The notes under the pieces: model-generated | The model's input: the letters and a program-made list of their open reading frames with translations, nothing else | Database searches by the model: none | What the model was told of the DNA's origin: nothing | In this document: positions 46,801-55,626 of the stretch, piece after piece | Numbering within the stretch: the stretch's first letter is position 1 | Layout of the letters: each line of letters begins with the position of its first letter | Position numbers and translations under genes: made by a program | NCBI RefSeq assembly: GCF_964355755.1 | Contig: NC_092672.1 | Span: 27,834,501-27,898,500 of the forward strand | DNA from: Antedon mediterranea | Lineage: Eukaryota > Echinodermata > Crinoidea > Comatulida > Antedonidae | Length of the DNA stretch: 64,000 nucleotides | Direction: 5' to 3'

Positions 46801-47966
46801 GACGCCCATTCGGACATGGATGGTTGAATAACACCAGCCTCCAACATCTTCTTTATCTCCTTTTCCTCCTCCCCCACAAAGCGCAGAGGAGTATGGCGGA
46901 GCCGTTGCCTGATTGGTGAGGCATCTCCAGTGTCGATGCTGTGTTCAATATCACCAAAGGTGCCAATGTCGAACTGATGAGCGGCGAAGACATCCTGGTA
47001 ATCAACCAATAGTTTAGTGAGCGCGTCAGCCTCTTCACCTGAGAGATTAGATCTCGAAGAGTCCAACATGCCCACTAGGTGCGCCGGCACCCCCTCGGGT
47101 TGGTTACCGTCACCGTCCGCTTGATTCGACAAAGCATCCTCGGACGGAGTCACCCCCGTCTGGAACACACTCACCCCTTCAGCTTCCCTGGCCGTACCTA
47201 TCTGTCTACCCTTTTTCATAGTAAGATAGTGATCAGATGTGTTGATGACACAGATGCATGGCGCATCAGTGCGTAGATGTAAAGTTGCCGGTATCGCCAC
47301 ATCGTCAGTAGTTGGAACTGGCTCTATAAAGAAATCAGGCATAGATACATTGTTAGTCACAAGTTTACATTTAACATGAGCGGCTGAGTGAGGAGGAATT
47401 ACTCTCCGTTTAGCCACCGTTACCTGGGCAACCCTAGGTTCCACCGGTGAATCCCCTCTTAGAGATATGGTACTGCCCCCAATTGCCAAAAGCAAATTTC
47501 CACAATCGATAACGGCTCCCTGTGGATGAAGAAAATCACCACCCAAGAGCATATCATCATTGATGGGGGCAACATAAAAGAATTCATGGTACTCTTTGGT
47601 TCCCAATGTAAATTGTAGCGGCCCCACCTTCGACCCTGGCATAGATGTCCCCCTCCCCGCCAAAGTAAAGGACAGGGTGGACACCACAGGTGGTGCCGGA
47701 TCCAGACTTTTATAAACCTTATCGGATAGTATGGTAAAATCCGCTGCAGTATCCACGACTGCGTCAATTTTGGTACCATTGACAAAAGCAGTTGCATGCA
47801 ACGCATTCAACGATTTTACCCTATTGATAACAATCCGGGTTTGAGTCTCTTCAGTTTTGGTTGTTGTCGGTGTAGATGATTCAATCAGCCCTGAGCTAAT
47901 TGCAGATGGCTCAATGATCGTCACAGGATCCGGTGCTACCCCCTCTGTATCTACAGGCTTGGCCAT
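43821..47966 (-). CDS. Gypsy Pol polyprotein (1381 codons from first ATG) with C-terminal PHD finger
   Basis: Aspartic protease near residues 55-165 with D72-T-A in VVDTAADFTILS. RT at 370-555 with FCIDYRALN and F503-L-D-D506. RNase H at 645-765 (FILDVDASDQALGG, TDHNSLTWLL, HGNADALSRR). Integrase zinc finger H962/H970/C1000/C1003. Integrase core D1032, D1092, E1128 (35 residues between the last two). A C-terminal GP-type segment (PPWKGPGIITNVI) is at 1265-1285. Residues 1329-1376 then form a full PHD finger: C1331-x-C1333-x11-C1345-x2-C1348-x4-H1353-x2-C1356-x15-C1372-x2-C1375, with W1351 before the histidine. The frame is open upstream of this ATG to the gag overlap, and translation probably enters by -1 frameshift from gag (see 48025-48068), not at this ATG. 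No lesion is visible, so it is likely active. The PHD finger may direct integration to a histone mark (inferred). Confidence 0.95.
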   Translation of the reverse strand: MAKPVDTEGVAPDPVTIIEPSAISSGLIESSTPTTTKTEETQTRIVINRVKSLNALHATAFVNGTKIDAVVDTAADFTILSDKVYKSLDPAPPVVSTLSFTLAGRGTSMPGSKVGPLQFTLGTKEYHEFFYVAPINDDMLLGGDFLHPQGAVIDCGNLLLAIGGSTISLRGDSPVEPRVAQVTVAKRRVIPPHSAAHVKCKLVTNNVSMPDFFIEPVPTTDDVAIPATLHLRTDAPCICVINTSDHYLTMKKGRQIGTAREAEGVSVFQTGVTPSEDALSNQADGDGNQPEGVPAHLVGMLDSSRSNLSGEEADALTKLLVDYQDVFAAHQFDIGTFGDIEHSIDTGDASPIRQRLRHTPLRFVGEEEKEIKKMLEAGVIQPSMSEWASPPVLVRKRDGSVRFCIDYRALNNITTKDAYPLPLIRDCLDTLSGNIWFSKLDAIWGYWQIKMKDEDRKKTAFITKHGLYEFVKMPFGLTNCPATFSRAMGLVLRGLAWDTVLAFLDDIVVLGKTFEDHLSNLSQVLQRFRVNNFKLKPKKCVFFQKQVEFLGRIVGEDTVAVSDSDIKAVQDWPAPTHLREVQQFLGLANYHREFIENFAGLAAPLYELTKKEVKFHWDEEQQQAFTDLKAALVKPPLLALPNGTDEFILDVDASDQALGGELLQVQEGKEKVIAYASARLTHEQRNYCTTRKELLAIVFMTRHFRHYLLGRPFRVRTDHNSLTWLLNFKQPQGQLARWIEELSQYHLLIEHRRGQHHGNADALSRRPETHDSSHERPALEGLPCGGCSYCQRADARWSAFQDEVDDVVPIAHVHQVAVDHLEGTLPGDDVPWDPGGQVSIEVSRTATNGTIQFSFLQDDDGGRVAAVQLRPKGAECWGYSLDELRQHQTSDPDLAPVLDWLQNGEPSENQLFISSAATKHYWLNRQRLHLTEAGILFINQAEGTGRLLVLPKELHAVAFRLHHDLPSAGHQGVARTKFRLKEKFFWYGMGGDIQRYVQTCNICNRSKKATRQGRHRLTEFQAGVPMERVHIDFLGPLPKTEQGNIYVLMMVDQFTKWVEISPLPSQVAEVTARALVRDFFSRFGVPFQLHSDQGRNFESELFASLCRVLQIHKTRTTSYRPSANGQVERFNRTLMDAVRCFVGKRQRDWDVYLPQIAGALRATVNRSTGFTPNMLMLGREVNLPADLMFGECRSTNEQEAAIYVADLVKATRDAHGIARDTLKQTQKRMKRDYDLRVLERPYQCGDKVYVLDNATPRGKCKKLCPPWKGPGIITNVISSCLFQVQLRNKTVVLNHDKLKPCRDRQLPKWLADFHLPPLSSPTDPDAGPLYCLCRQPWAGSFMIQCDYCEVWYHGACVNIAPSEALDIDLYRCADCKSSVNN

Positions 47967-48024
47967 CGGGCCTAGCTTGGGGATAGTCGACGAACCATCC
48001 TCTTTCTGGCCAGCTTCTGGAACC

Positions 48025-48068
48025 GGGTTAGGTCGTCGGCCCTCTGACCCAACCCTTACTCGTTTAAC
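48025..48068 (-). promoter_or_regulatory. Programmed -1 ribosomal frameshift signal between gag and pol
   Basis: In the gag frame the codons TTA AAC are preceded by G, giving the slippery heptamer GTTAAAC (48062-48068). Six nucleotides later (GAG TAA, the gag stop) a stem begins: GGGTTGGGTC (48046-48055) pairs with GACCTAACCC (48025-48034), nine Watson-Crick pairs and one G-U, with an 11-nt loop. Slipping back one base enters exactly the pol frame (codons counted from 48062 are in register with the ATG at 47966). The loop GGCC could pair with a downstream GGCC to make a pseudoknot. GUUAAAC is a known functional slippery sequence in other RNAs. Confidence 0.8.
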
Positions 48069-49969
48069 GGATCTGGCTCATTGCCACTAACCTGACGCAA
48101 ACGGCTCGCTAATCTCGGACACTCCCTGCGGAAGTGTCCCACCTCCTTACATTCAAAGCAAGCCAGTTCGCCTGGTCTCAGGAAACGCATGAGCTGATCC
48201 AATTGATTCCGCATGGCGGCAATCTCCGTGTTCACGGTGTTCTCCACCCGTCCCAGATTGGTATTCAACGTCTGGAAATTACCCTCCACAGTAGCCAAAC
48301 GGGCTTCTGTAGTAGGAGTATTGTTGGTGGGTGGCACCGACGTCACAGTTCGTTGCTGGTTCTGGCCATCAGTAGGTGCGGGTTCCGGAGGAACCCAAGC
48401 TGGTGCTGGCCTTTGAAACGTTACACGGTTTCCCCTCATAGGCCTCCCTCGCACCTGCTGAATGGACACCTCATCGCCAGTTTCACCCTCGGTATCGTCC
48501 TGGTCTTCTGAAGGTAGCTGAAAAGATAGTGGGGGTGCAAAAGAAGTACGGACCGTGGACCTAACATGAGGTTTCACGGTATCCTTAACCTTACTCTTAC
48601 GTTTACTATATAACCCCCTATAACTATCATATTTTTCAAACTCCCTAATAGCTCTGGGAATAGTTGAGCAGTGCTTGTGCATGACGTGCCTACCTACTTC
48701 TGCATCACTGCACCCAATACAAAACCTAACTACGGCCTGCTCTTGGATCCACTCCTTGGGCAAATCCTTAAACGCCTTTCTAGTCAAGGTTAGCACTCTA
48801 TCTCCCCATTCCTCTACAGTCTCCCCCTCATTTTGCGTAGCAGTCTCTAATTTAGCTTGGAGGACTGCGGGGAGCTCGTCCTCACTAAAACGTCGGTTGA
48901 AAGCTTTAATGATCTGCCTAAAGCCCAAATCAGCGTCCATTTCTATCAGATTCACATAGAACTCAGCCGCCGCCCCGTCTAAACACCAAGTAAGGACGTC
49001 CTTACTTTCACGGTTTGTGAGTTCCTGCTCCTCTATAAATGAAGCCAACCGCCGCTTAAAGAAGGACCAGTTGTCTCCCCTCCCCCTAAACGTTAGAGAC
49101 CTAGGTATATCTTTTTTACGCATCCTCCTACGTTCTAAAAAACCCTGCCGGCCTTCATAGTGCCTGATTCTTGGGGTCGCCCTAAGACACTCCACTGCTG
49201 TCCTAGCCCCTGCACTATGTCTATCCGACTGTCTATCCGACTCTCTACTCCTGCTACTATCAGTATCAGCACCATCCCCACTAAGGTCACTATCGCTGGC
49301 CGATGGAGATCGCCGGCGAGCCCTAGTTTTAGACCTAGCGGTTTTAGATAGTCTCCTGGGGAGTCTTTCCTCCTCGTCCTCCCTAGAGCTAAAACACGAG
49401 TCTAAGGTTATCGGAGATGGCTTTTTGATGTAGCTCCTACGTTGTGTTGACCTATTCTTACTCCTATCCTGGTCAGAACGCCCAGCGAAGGTGGATGGCG
49501 TATAAGCCCCAAGCCCACCTTCGAGATAACGAGGATCACTAGCAGGTCCTGTAGTATAATACGTACCTGGTACGTCTAATAAAGGAGTAGCCTGGGGCGA
49601 TGAGAGGACGTGGTATCGACCACTATGGCCCCCGTCATTTTTCCCCCGATATGCCCCTTCCATACCTACAGATTGTGAGACCTGCGACCCCTTTCTGGCC
49701 GCTCTATTTTGCTTCTCCACTAGAGGTGACACATTATCAATCATCTGGCCTACGCCTCCCCCTAAACTCGGATTCGGCTGAAAATCCAGGTAATCCACCA
49801 ACCTGGCAGTACCAGCTACTCCGTGTATCTGATTAATATTAGAGGGCGTAATGTTGCCATGGGTAGCCCGCCATTTAATTATTCTAGTTGCTCGTTTCTT
49901 CCCTACATTAGGGACTCCATGAAGATCTTGCACTGGGCAAAAGTTAACTAGAACCTTATTAGACGACAT
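48056..49969 (-). CDS. Gypsy Gag protein (637 aa) with HhH-like N-terminus and CCHC knuckle
   Basis: Residues 4-62 (VNFCPVQDLHGVPNVGKKRA then TRIIKWRATHGNITPSNINQ and IHGVAG) resemble a ComEA-type double helix-hairpin-helix, unusual for a Gag. Residues about 190-260 are Arg/Ser-rich and basic. Residues about 280-460 (GRGDNWSFFKRRLASFIEEQ, WCLDGAAAEFYVNL, FNRRFSEDELPAVLQAKLET) are the retrotransposon-gag capsid region. A coiled-coil-like segment (ATVEGNFQTLNTNLGRVENT) precedes the single knuckle C604-x2-C607-x4-H612-x4-C617. The start is the first ATG after the leader. It would assemble the particle and bind RNA. Confidence 0.93.
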   Translation of the reverse strand: MSSNKVLVNFCPVQDLHGVPNVGKKRATRIIKWRATHGNITPSNINQIHGVAGTARLVDYLDFQPNPSLGGGVGQMIDNVSPLVEKQNRAARKGSQVSQSVGMEGAYRGKNDGGHSGRYHVLSSPQATPLLDVPGTYYTTGPASDPRYLEGGLGAYTPSTFAGRSDQDRSKNRSTQRRSYIKKPSPITLDSCFSSREDEEERLPRRLSKTARSKTRARRRSPSASDSDLSGDGADTDSSRSRESDRQSDRHSAGARTAVECLRATPRIRHYEGRQGFLERRRMRKKDIPRSLTFRGRGDNWSFFKRRLASFIEEQELTNRESKDVLTWCLDGAAAEFYVNLIEMDADLGFRQIIKAFNRRFSEDELPAVLQAKLETATQNEGETVEEWGDRVLTLTRKAFKDLPKEWIQEQAVVRFCIGCSDAEVGRHVMHKHCSTIPRAIREFEKYDSYRGLYSKRKSKVKDTVKPHVRSTVRTSFAPPLSFQLPSEDQDDTEGETGDEVSIQQVRGRPMRGNRVTFQRPAPAWVPPEPAPTDGQNQQRTVTSVPPTNNTPTTEARLATVEGNFQTLNTNLGRVENTVNTEIAAMRNQLDQLMRFLRPGELACFECKEVGHFRRECPRLASRLRQVSGNEPDPLNE

Positions 49970-50792
49970 GATCTAAAAATCGTCTCTCTTCTATTGGGTT
50001 GTTATGCTCCTAAATCTAGTTACAGTGTATGGCAGATGTTATTAAGCAAAGAGTACGATACAAATTAAAATACCGCCAGACGTAATAAAAATTACAGGCC
50101 CAACAGTAGAATAAAATATCGTCAATGCAGTAACACACACACAATATTGCAAAATGGTTGTTGGAGATGCAAATATAATAAAATATTTCACCAGCAAACC
50201 TGCAATGAGAAACTAGATTATTCAAAAAGACGTCAATACAGTTTAACAACACTTACCACTAAACCTTCCCCCGATGCAAAGAAAGGAGAGCGATAATGCC
50301 ACTGTGAGGTTAACACAATAATACGCACAGCCAATATAATTTCTCAAGATGAAAAACCTGACTGACGGACGAAAAAGATGTTATCAATAAAAAACAATCA
50401 AATTTAAAATTAGTGGTGCCACTCAGTTCAACGGCCACGCCTAGTATCCCACCAGGTGATACGGCCTAGTAAACTGCCCACTAATCCTTCAACTATAGCA
50501 AAATAAATACAACTCCCGGTACGCATCGACTACCCCGTCGATACGCTAATCAGCAAGTATCCAAATGCCACAATACTGCGTGATTAACTTTACCGGTATG
50601 TTGTAACCTTCAACAAATATACCAACTTCAATAAACTAACAAATGCACCGTAAGTACAATAAGTTAATAATTTCAGCAGAGGACGAAATACCTCGCAATC
50701 AACCCGATCACGTTAAGAATGCCAGCTGGCAATCAAGGCACCCGCCTCCCCACCAAAAAAAAAAATTTCCGAGCTTTTGCTCGCAGCGCCAA
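49970..50792 (-). other. Gypsy 5' leader (untranslated)
   Basis: About 820 nt between the 5' LTR and the gag ATG. It should contain packaging signals; no individual motif other than the PBS is recognised. Confidence 0.7.
50774..50791 (-). promoter_or_regulatory. Primer binding site
   Basis: Minus-strand TGGCGCTGCGAGCAAAAG starts one base inside the 5' LTR. The leading TGG matches the CCA end of a tRNA. The 3' end of the primer tRNA would read GCTCGCAGCGCCA; the tRNA identity is not determined. Confidence 0.7.
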
Positions 50793-51090
50793 TGTTGTGA
50801 TTTTAGGTCGGTGCTGAAATGGCCTGATAATGAAAGCTACTAGGCTTACCTTAACAGTCCCGCCTGTCCTAAATCACACAAGTATCCGTAAGCAGTAAAT
50901 CCAAATATCTTGGTCAATTCCGGTTGTGTCCGTTTCTCCTTGGTTCCTGCCTCGAATAGATCGGTTCGGCCGGCGTCAAGGCCCCACGTTAACATTTGCA
51001 TACCCCCTGTATGCAAATCAAGCTATCGGGGCGACGCCCTCGTTCGGTTGGAGGGGTGGTCTGTTTACCCAGCGGGCGCCGTTCACAACA
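50793..51090 (-). repeat. Gypsy 5' LTR (298 bp)
   Basis: Identical by eye to 43291-43588. Followed on the plus strand by ATTAC, giving the ATTA target duplication with GATTA before 43291. Confidence 0.95.
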
Positions 51091-51936
51091 ATTACATGGC
51101 TGTGTACGACTGCAAATTGTCTTATTGGCCTCTACATAGTACTAGCCTATAGTAGGCTAGAAACAAAGCCCAACAATACTATATTATTAACCTATTATTA
51201 GCCTACATGTCATTACCACACAAACGAGATTTATTTCCATTCATTCATGATCACTTTTGTTATTTTGGCCTACTAGGCTAGGCCTCTAAAGTCTAGCCCT
51301 AGGCCTCTAGTAGTTGTAGGCCCAAACTAGCTACAGTAGTACTACTGTTCTGCATGTTGTATTATCACTACTCTAGCTAGTGTCGTGATGACATGCATGG
51401 CTGCTATTTTAACATATACTAAGCCTAGGCTAGCCTACTATTCTAAAAATAAAGCAAACTAATCCATGCTGTTTTAGTCTGTCTCCGTTTCCTTAAACTA
51501 AAAATATCCTATATTTTTAAATTTTCCTTCAATTTTTTTCATACACAATTGCAGGTGATTTCCAGTTTACTTGAATACAACCAACAAGGCTATAAACCAA
51601 CCAAAAAAGTACAGCAGTACAATTTGAAGGGTAAATATATTTATGTATACTTTCTTTCTTGGAATGATCCAAGAAAATAGTTATTTATATGGCCTTTGGC
51701 CCAAATAATATACAATGTAACAATTCAATCAATAACATTAGAGTGCGTTTAAGAATTCTGTTCTACGTTAAAATGAAAAAAATATATATATTTTCCAAGC
51801 TTAGTAATGAGATATTTGTAGTAGACATAAGATAAATATATTTTAATTTAGAGGGGTTATTTGTATAAAATGAAAATATATTTAGATCTAATATCTGAAT
51901 AAAAGGGACAAACTAAAGTGAAATGATACTCATCTT
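51091..51936. other. Interior of the DNA transposon, right of the Gypsy element
   Basis: Contains TAGGCCTAG-type tracts (51260-51330, 51420-51440) and AT-rich sequence. No transposase or other gene is seen. Confidence 0.45.
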
Positions 51937-52792
51937 CAATAGAGAGAAATGGCGAACCGACGTCTAAAATCCGAGTGGGTATAAAATCATAACAAACCGT
52001 TGAGGGCGACACATTTCCTATGTTTATACACGTGAATCATGGCGTTGTCTAACCAATGTTGTTGCTGTAACGCTCATAATTCTTGTTGTATTTGTGTATT
52101 TACACAATAAAACAATGAAATATGTATAAAAGTCATCCATCATTCACAATCATATTCCTAAAAATATCTCATATCTGTATAGGTCTACATTAGACTTGGC
52201 CTATAGTATTATAATAGAATGGTGTTATCAAGTATTCATTACTGGCGGTAGCCCCCTGCAGGAAGCATCACTAGCCACATAACAAAATGGCAGTTGTCAA
52301 GCTGAAACTAATGCTAGGCCTACATCTACTAGAGATGCTCTATTTAGTCTTACTACCTAGCTAGGAGACGCCTAGCAGCACCCTAGCTAAAGTAGTAGTA
52401 GTGGGTACAGTACGCAATAACGAATTTCCAATATTATTATTATTATAATAACCGATAATCCGTGCTAGGCTCGAGGTACTACAGCATACATGCCAACTAT
52501 CTAGGGCCTAGAGCTGGGTACAGTATATAACAAAAACGCGTCTTAATTCAATCCAAATTAAAATAAAATATGTTAAGATTTGCCCATATAACATTAAAAT
52601 TGTTAAGGGTGTTGCAAAAAAAAAAGATACTGCTATTATGTGTGTTTTAAACGTTCTTTTCTACCTTCCTTTTTAACTCAACCCATCGGAATTTCCCATA
52701 CAAAAACATGTGGCGAAATGGTTTGTTTACAATCTATACCCACTCGGTGAAATTTGAGTGACGTCATCGCGGTTCGCCATTTCTCTCTATTG
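51937..52792. mobile_element. 856-bp MITE with CAATAGAGAGAAATGGCGAA termini
   Basis: The left end CAATAGAGAGAAATGGCGAA and the reverse complement of the right end are identical for 22-23 bp (to AACCG). Further matches (GAGTGGGTATA) lie about 40-60 bp in. CTT flanks it on both sides (51934-51936, 52793-52795) as a 3-bp target-site duplication. It has no coding sequence and is nested in the 11.3-kb transposon. Confidence 0.88.
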
Positions 52793-53260
52793 CTTGTAGA
52801 GAACATAATTTGGATAATCATTCTTTAATTTCTATTAATATATGATTCCATCTTCCTTTTTCAGTAAAACAGTATATAAATTGATACTTGAGATTTGAAT
52901 TTGATTTATTCCTTGTACTACCAGTATATTATTTATTTAATCAATTTGTTTTGGTTTTTCTCTTTCAGGACTAATTTTGTCAACATGACTAAATAAAGAA
53001 GGTGGCCATAACTTCATAAATATATTACTGAATAAATGCTAGACCTCCATTTTCATGGACCTGTAAAAAGGAAACGGCAGGGATATGCTGACATTTGTGT
53101 AGATGTAGGGGTTATGCAGGTCGTTAAGACCTTTGTGGGGTAATTAACTACAGTACTGCAGAATTGAAAGTAACTACTGTAATTGTAAATATTAAAGTTA
53201 ATAAAATAAACAGTTAAACAATAAGTTCTGTAGTTTGTGTAATTTGTTTTTGTACTGAAA
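52793..53260. other. Interior of the DNA transposon
   Basis: AT-rich, no recognised gene. A short frame near 53040-53100 is not supported. Confidence 0.4.
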
Positions 53261-53261
53261 T

Positions 53262-53520
53262 TTACCAGTTGGGAAAATTCTCAACTGGGAAAAATGTACA
53301 ACTGGGAAAATTTACAACTGGGATTGATCACACCAGTTGGAAAATTCACAACTGGGATTATCAGACCAGTTGAGAAATTTACAACTGGTAAAATTTACAA
53401 CTGGGATTATCAGACCAGTTGGAAAATTCACAACTGGGAAATTCACAACTGGTAATTGTCTCAATTCACAACAGGGAAAATTCCCAACTGGGAAATTTCC
53501 CAACTGGTCTTCAACTGGAA
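53262..53520. repeat. Right subterminal repeat array (CAACTGGGAAAATT)n
   Basis: About 18 copies of CAACTGG or CCAGTTG in TTTACAACTGGGAAAA-type units. They share the core of the left array but in a different unit sequence. Confidence 0.9.
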
Positions 53521-53534
53521 TTTTTACCTGGGCT

Positions 53535-55626
53535 GTATGTAATTTTAAGCGGATCAAGCCAAATAATAATGCATTTCAGCTTGACCATTGTTATGCCGAT
53601 AGGTTCCCTTGACCTTTTGTGTATCAAATAAAATTCATTAGTTATAATTAATCCATCAATCATTATCCATCAACCATTATCCTTCAGCTTTTTAGTGCAT
53701 TGTGTTTCAAAATGTTTTTGTGTACAAAAAATGTGGGTTATAAACATGTTTTACTAGTCTATTAAATTCTAATCCCTCAATTTTCACAGGCTTTATATTA
53801 TTGAATTTTATTGAAATTTAAATAGGTATGATTACATTTTAGTTGAATAATATTATTATAATATATTATATTTGTATTTTTACATCTCACTATGTCGATC
53901 GGTTGGTCGGTCGGTCGGTAAACACTAACCCAAATTTGAGCACGCGACTGAAGCCATGTATGACCTTGTTAATTTCCAAAGATAGAACAACAATATTGTA
54001 TCTTATGTTATATTTTTTATGCGGACATAATTTGTTGAAATGAATGTTGAATAAATGAGCTATGGTCAACAAGAAAAAAACTACAATAAAACAATTTAAG
54101 AAAAAATATAAATTGCAAAACCTGTCCTATAATAGTGTTCTCTCCACAAAAAATAATTTCACAAAATTCAACAAGTCTTAAACTTTATTTGCTTTTCGTA
54201 AAAGTAAAGTTAACTGAGATGATAAAAAATGCCATAATAATAAAAATAAAAGTAATGAAAAAAAAATGAAATTTGTGATTTCAGGGTAAAATTGTATAAT
54301 CAGATATTTTAAACATAACTTGTTTTCTAAAACTATGGCATAATAATAAAGTAAGTTATTTATACAATATAAGTTCCATGGTAACTATAAACAATACTAC
54401 ATTGTAATATTAAAATACAACTAAAATATGTAGGCTATAAATTAAAAAAACCTTTAAAATTGTTTAATCTAAAATAAAATTCCTACATACATGCACAATG
54501 TTTTTCTATGACGTATTATTGTGCTTATGTAACGTTTATTCTTTTTTCTAAAAAAACTTCTTTTCACTATAAAATCGTATACAAATCAGATGCTATAGGT
54601 TTAAATATATATATAACAAAATAATGGAAATGTATTATATAACACTCAGAAAAAAATTGATTGTAAGTCGATAGAAATAATGAAATTTCTAATCAATAAA
54701 ACTATTTTAAAAGTATGTACTATAAATTCATAAAACAGTTACATGGTTGACAGAAATGAAAATAGTTGATAAAATAGCTACCTTTACAGAAAATCATATC
54801 AAATATTGGCAAATTAGCAACATTGGTATGCCAACCATTACTGTTATTTTGTGTCGTTTTCATTCAACTTATTAATTTCAAAATATGTAAACAATTTTAA
54901 AATAACTTGTTTTTACATATTGAAAAAATAATAAAATCATGAATGGCTTTCCAACAAAACTGCATATTTGGTCAATGTTAACATTTACATATTATTTTAA
55001 ATATTTTTTTCACAATTTGAATACAGTAATTAGAGACACACATTGAACACACTGATACTAATGATATGTGTAAGTTGTGTGTTTTATTATGTCCTCACTT
55101 ACATAGCATCCATGCTTTGTGTTATTTTGTTTTTTTTTTATTTTTATCTTTTATTACAGTAGACGTTGACACAATTGACTTACTTTCAGGTTTTTATTTT
55201 AAATGCAATATCTAAAAGCATCATATAGAATAATTCATGTTTTATAATGTAAAATTGCCATGACAGCAATGAAAGTACTAATTATGATGCATGAATAATA
55301 ATTTCTTATATTCAGAGTAAACCCTGTTGACCTTTGACATAGGGTAATGCAGCATTTAAGAAAACTCACTATATTTAGTTGCAGGTGTTTTGAACCTTGA
55401 TTGGTTATTAGATTGATTGCAAGTAAGCAGCTCCTGGTTGGCTGCAAGTACAACAGCCCCTAATTGGTTGCAAAAACAGCAAACCTTGATTGCAATCAAC
55501 TGTCCTGTGATAAAATCACCTGATTGGCTATAAGTAACAACAGTCCTGATAGGTTGAAAACTGTTCTGAATGACTTATGCTTGACATGAACTTTACACCT
55601 TTATATACTTATGAATAATTAATTAA
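53535..55626. other. Intergenic between the two duplicated genes, copy A
   Basis: AT-rich. Contains TCACTATGTCGATCGGTTGG, a diverged relative of the GTCG microsatellite element, at 53889. 55380-55560 has several GATTGGTT/CAAGTAAC-type short repeats. No gene. It is duplicated at 60462-62548 with a 5-bp difference near 54435. Confidence 0.45.

Larger units (their letters stand above)
43291..51090 (-). mobile_element. Structurally complete Gypsy LTR retrotransposon with PHD finger, 7,800 bp
   Basis: Identical 298-bp LTRs (43291-43588 and 50793-51090) begin TGTTGTGA and end TCACAACA. A 4-bp ATTA duplication flanks the element. It contains a primer binding site, purine tract, gag (48056-49969) and pol (43821-47966) on the minus strand, both uninterrupted. 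LTR identity and intact ORFs mark a very recent insertion, into the interior of the 11.3-kb TIR transposon. Domain order PR-RT-RH-INT places it in Ty3/Gypsy. Confidence 0.95.
42193..53532. mobile_element. 11,340-bp TIR DNA transposon carrying a nested Gypsy element and a MITE
   Basis: Perfect 22-bp terminal inverted repeats (starting CCCAGGTAAAAATTCCAGTT) at 42193-42214 and 53511-53532, flanked by CT on both sides (42191-42192, 53533-53534). Copy B of the locus has a single CT at 60460-60461 with none of the element, so the borders and the 2-bp target-site duplication are exact. Inside each end are arrays of CAACTGG-containing subterminal repeats. Removing the nested Gypsy (7.8 kb) and MITE (0.86 kb) leaves about 2.7 kb without a transposase, so it is non-autonomous. 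TIR with 2-bp TSD and subterminal repeats recalls CACTA-type elements, but the ends do not begin CACT; superfamily unassigned. Confidence 0.92.

Noticed and set aside
53889-54072. Open frames over the GTCGATCGGTTGGTCGG tract, duplicated at 60770-60999
   Set aside because: The frames cover a microsatellite and AT-rich sequence and are duplicated only as part of the segmental duplication.
55235-55453. 72-codon minus-strand frame with a copy at 62157-62375
   Set aside because: Identical in both copies because of the duplication, not selection. There are no domain features and it lies downstream of the LamG stop.
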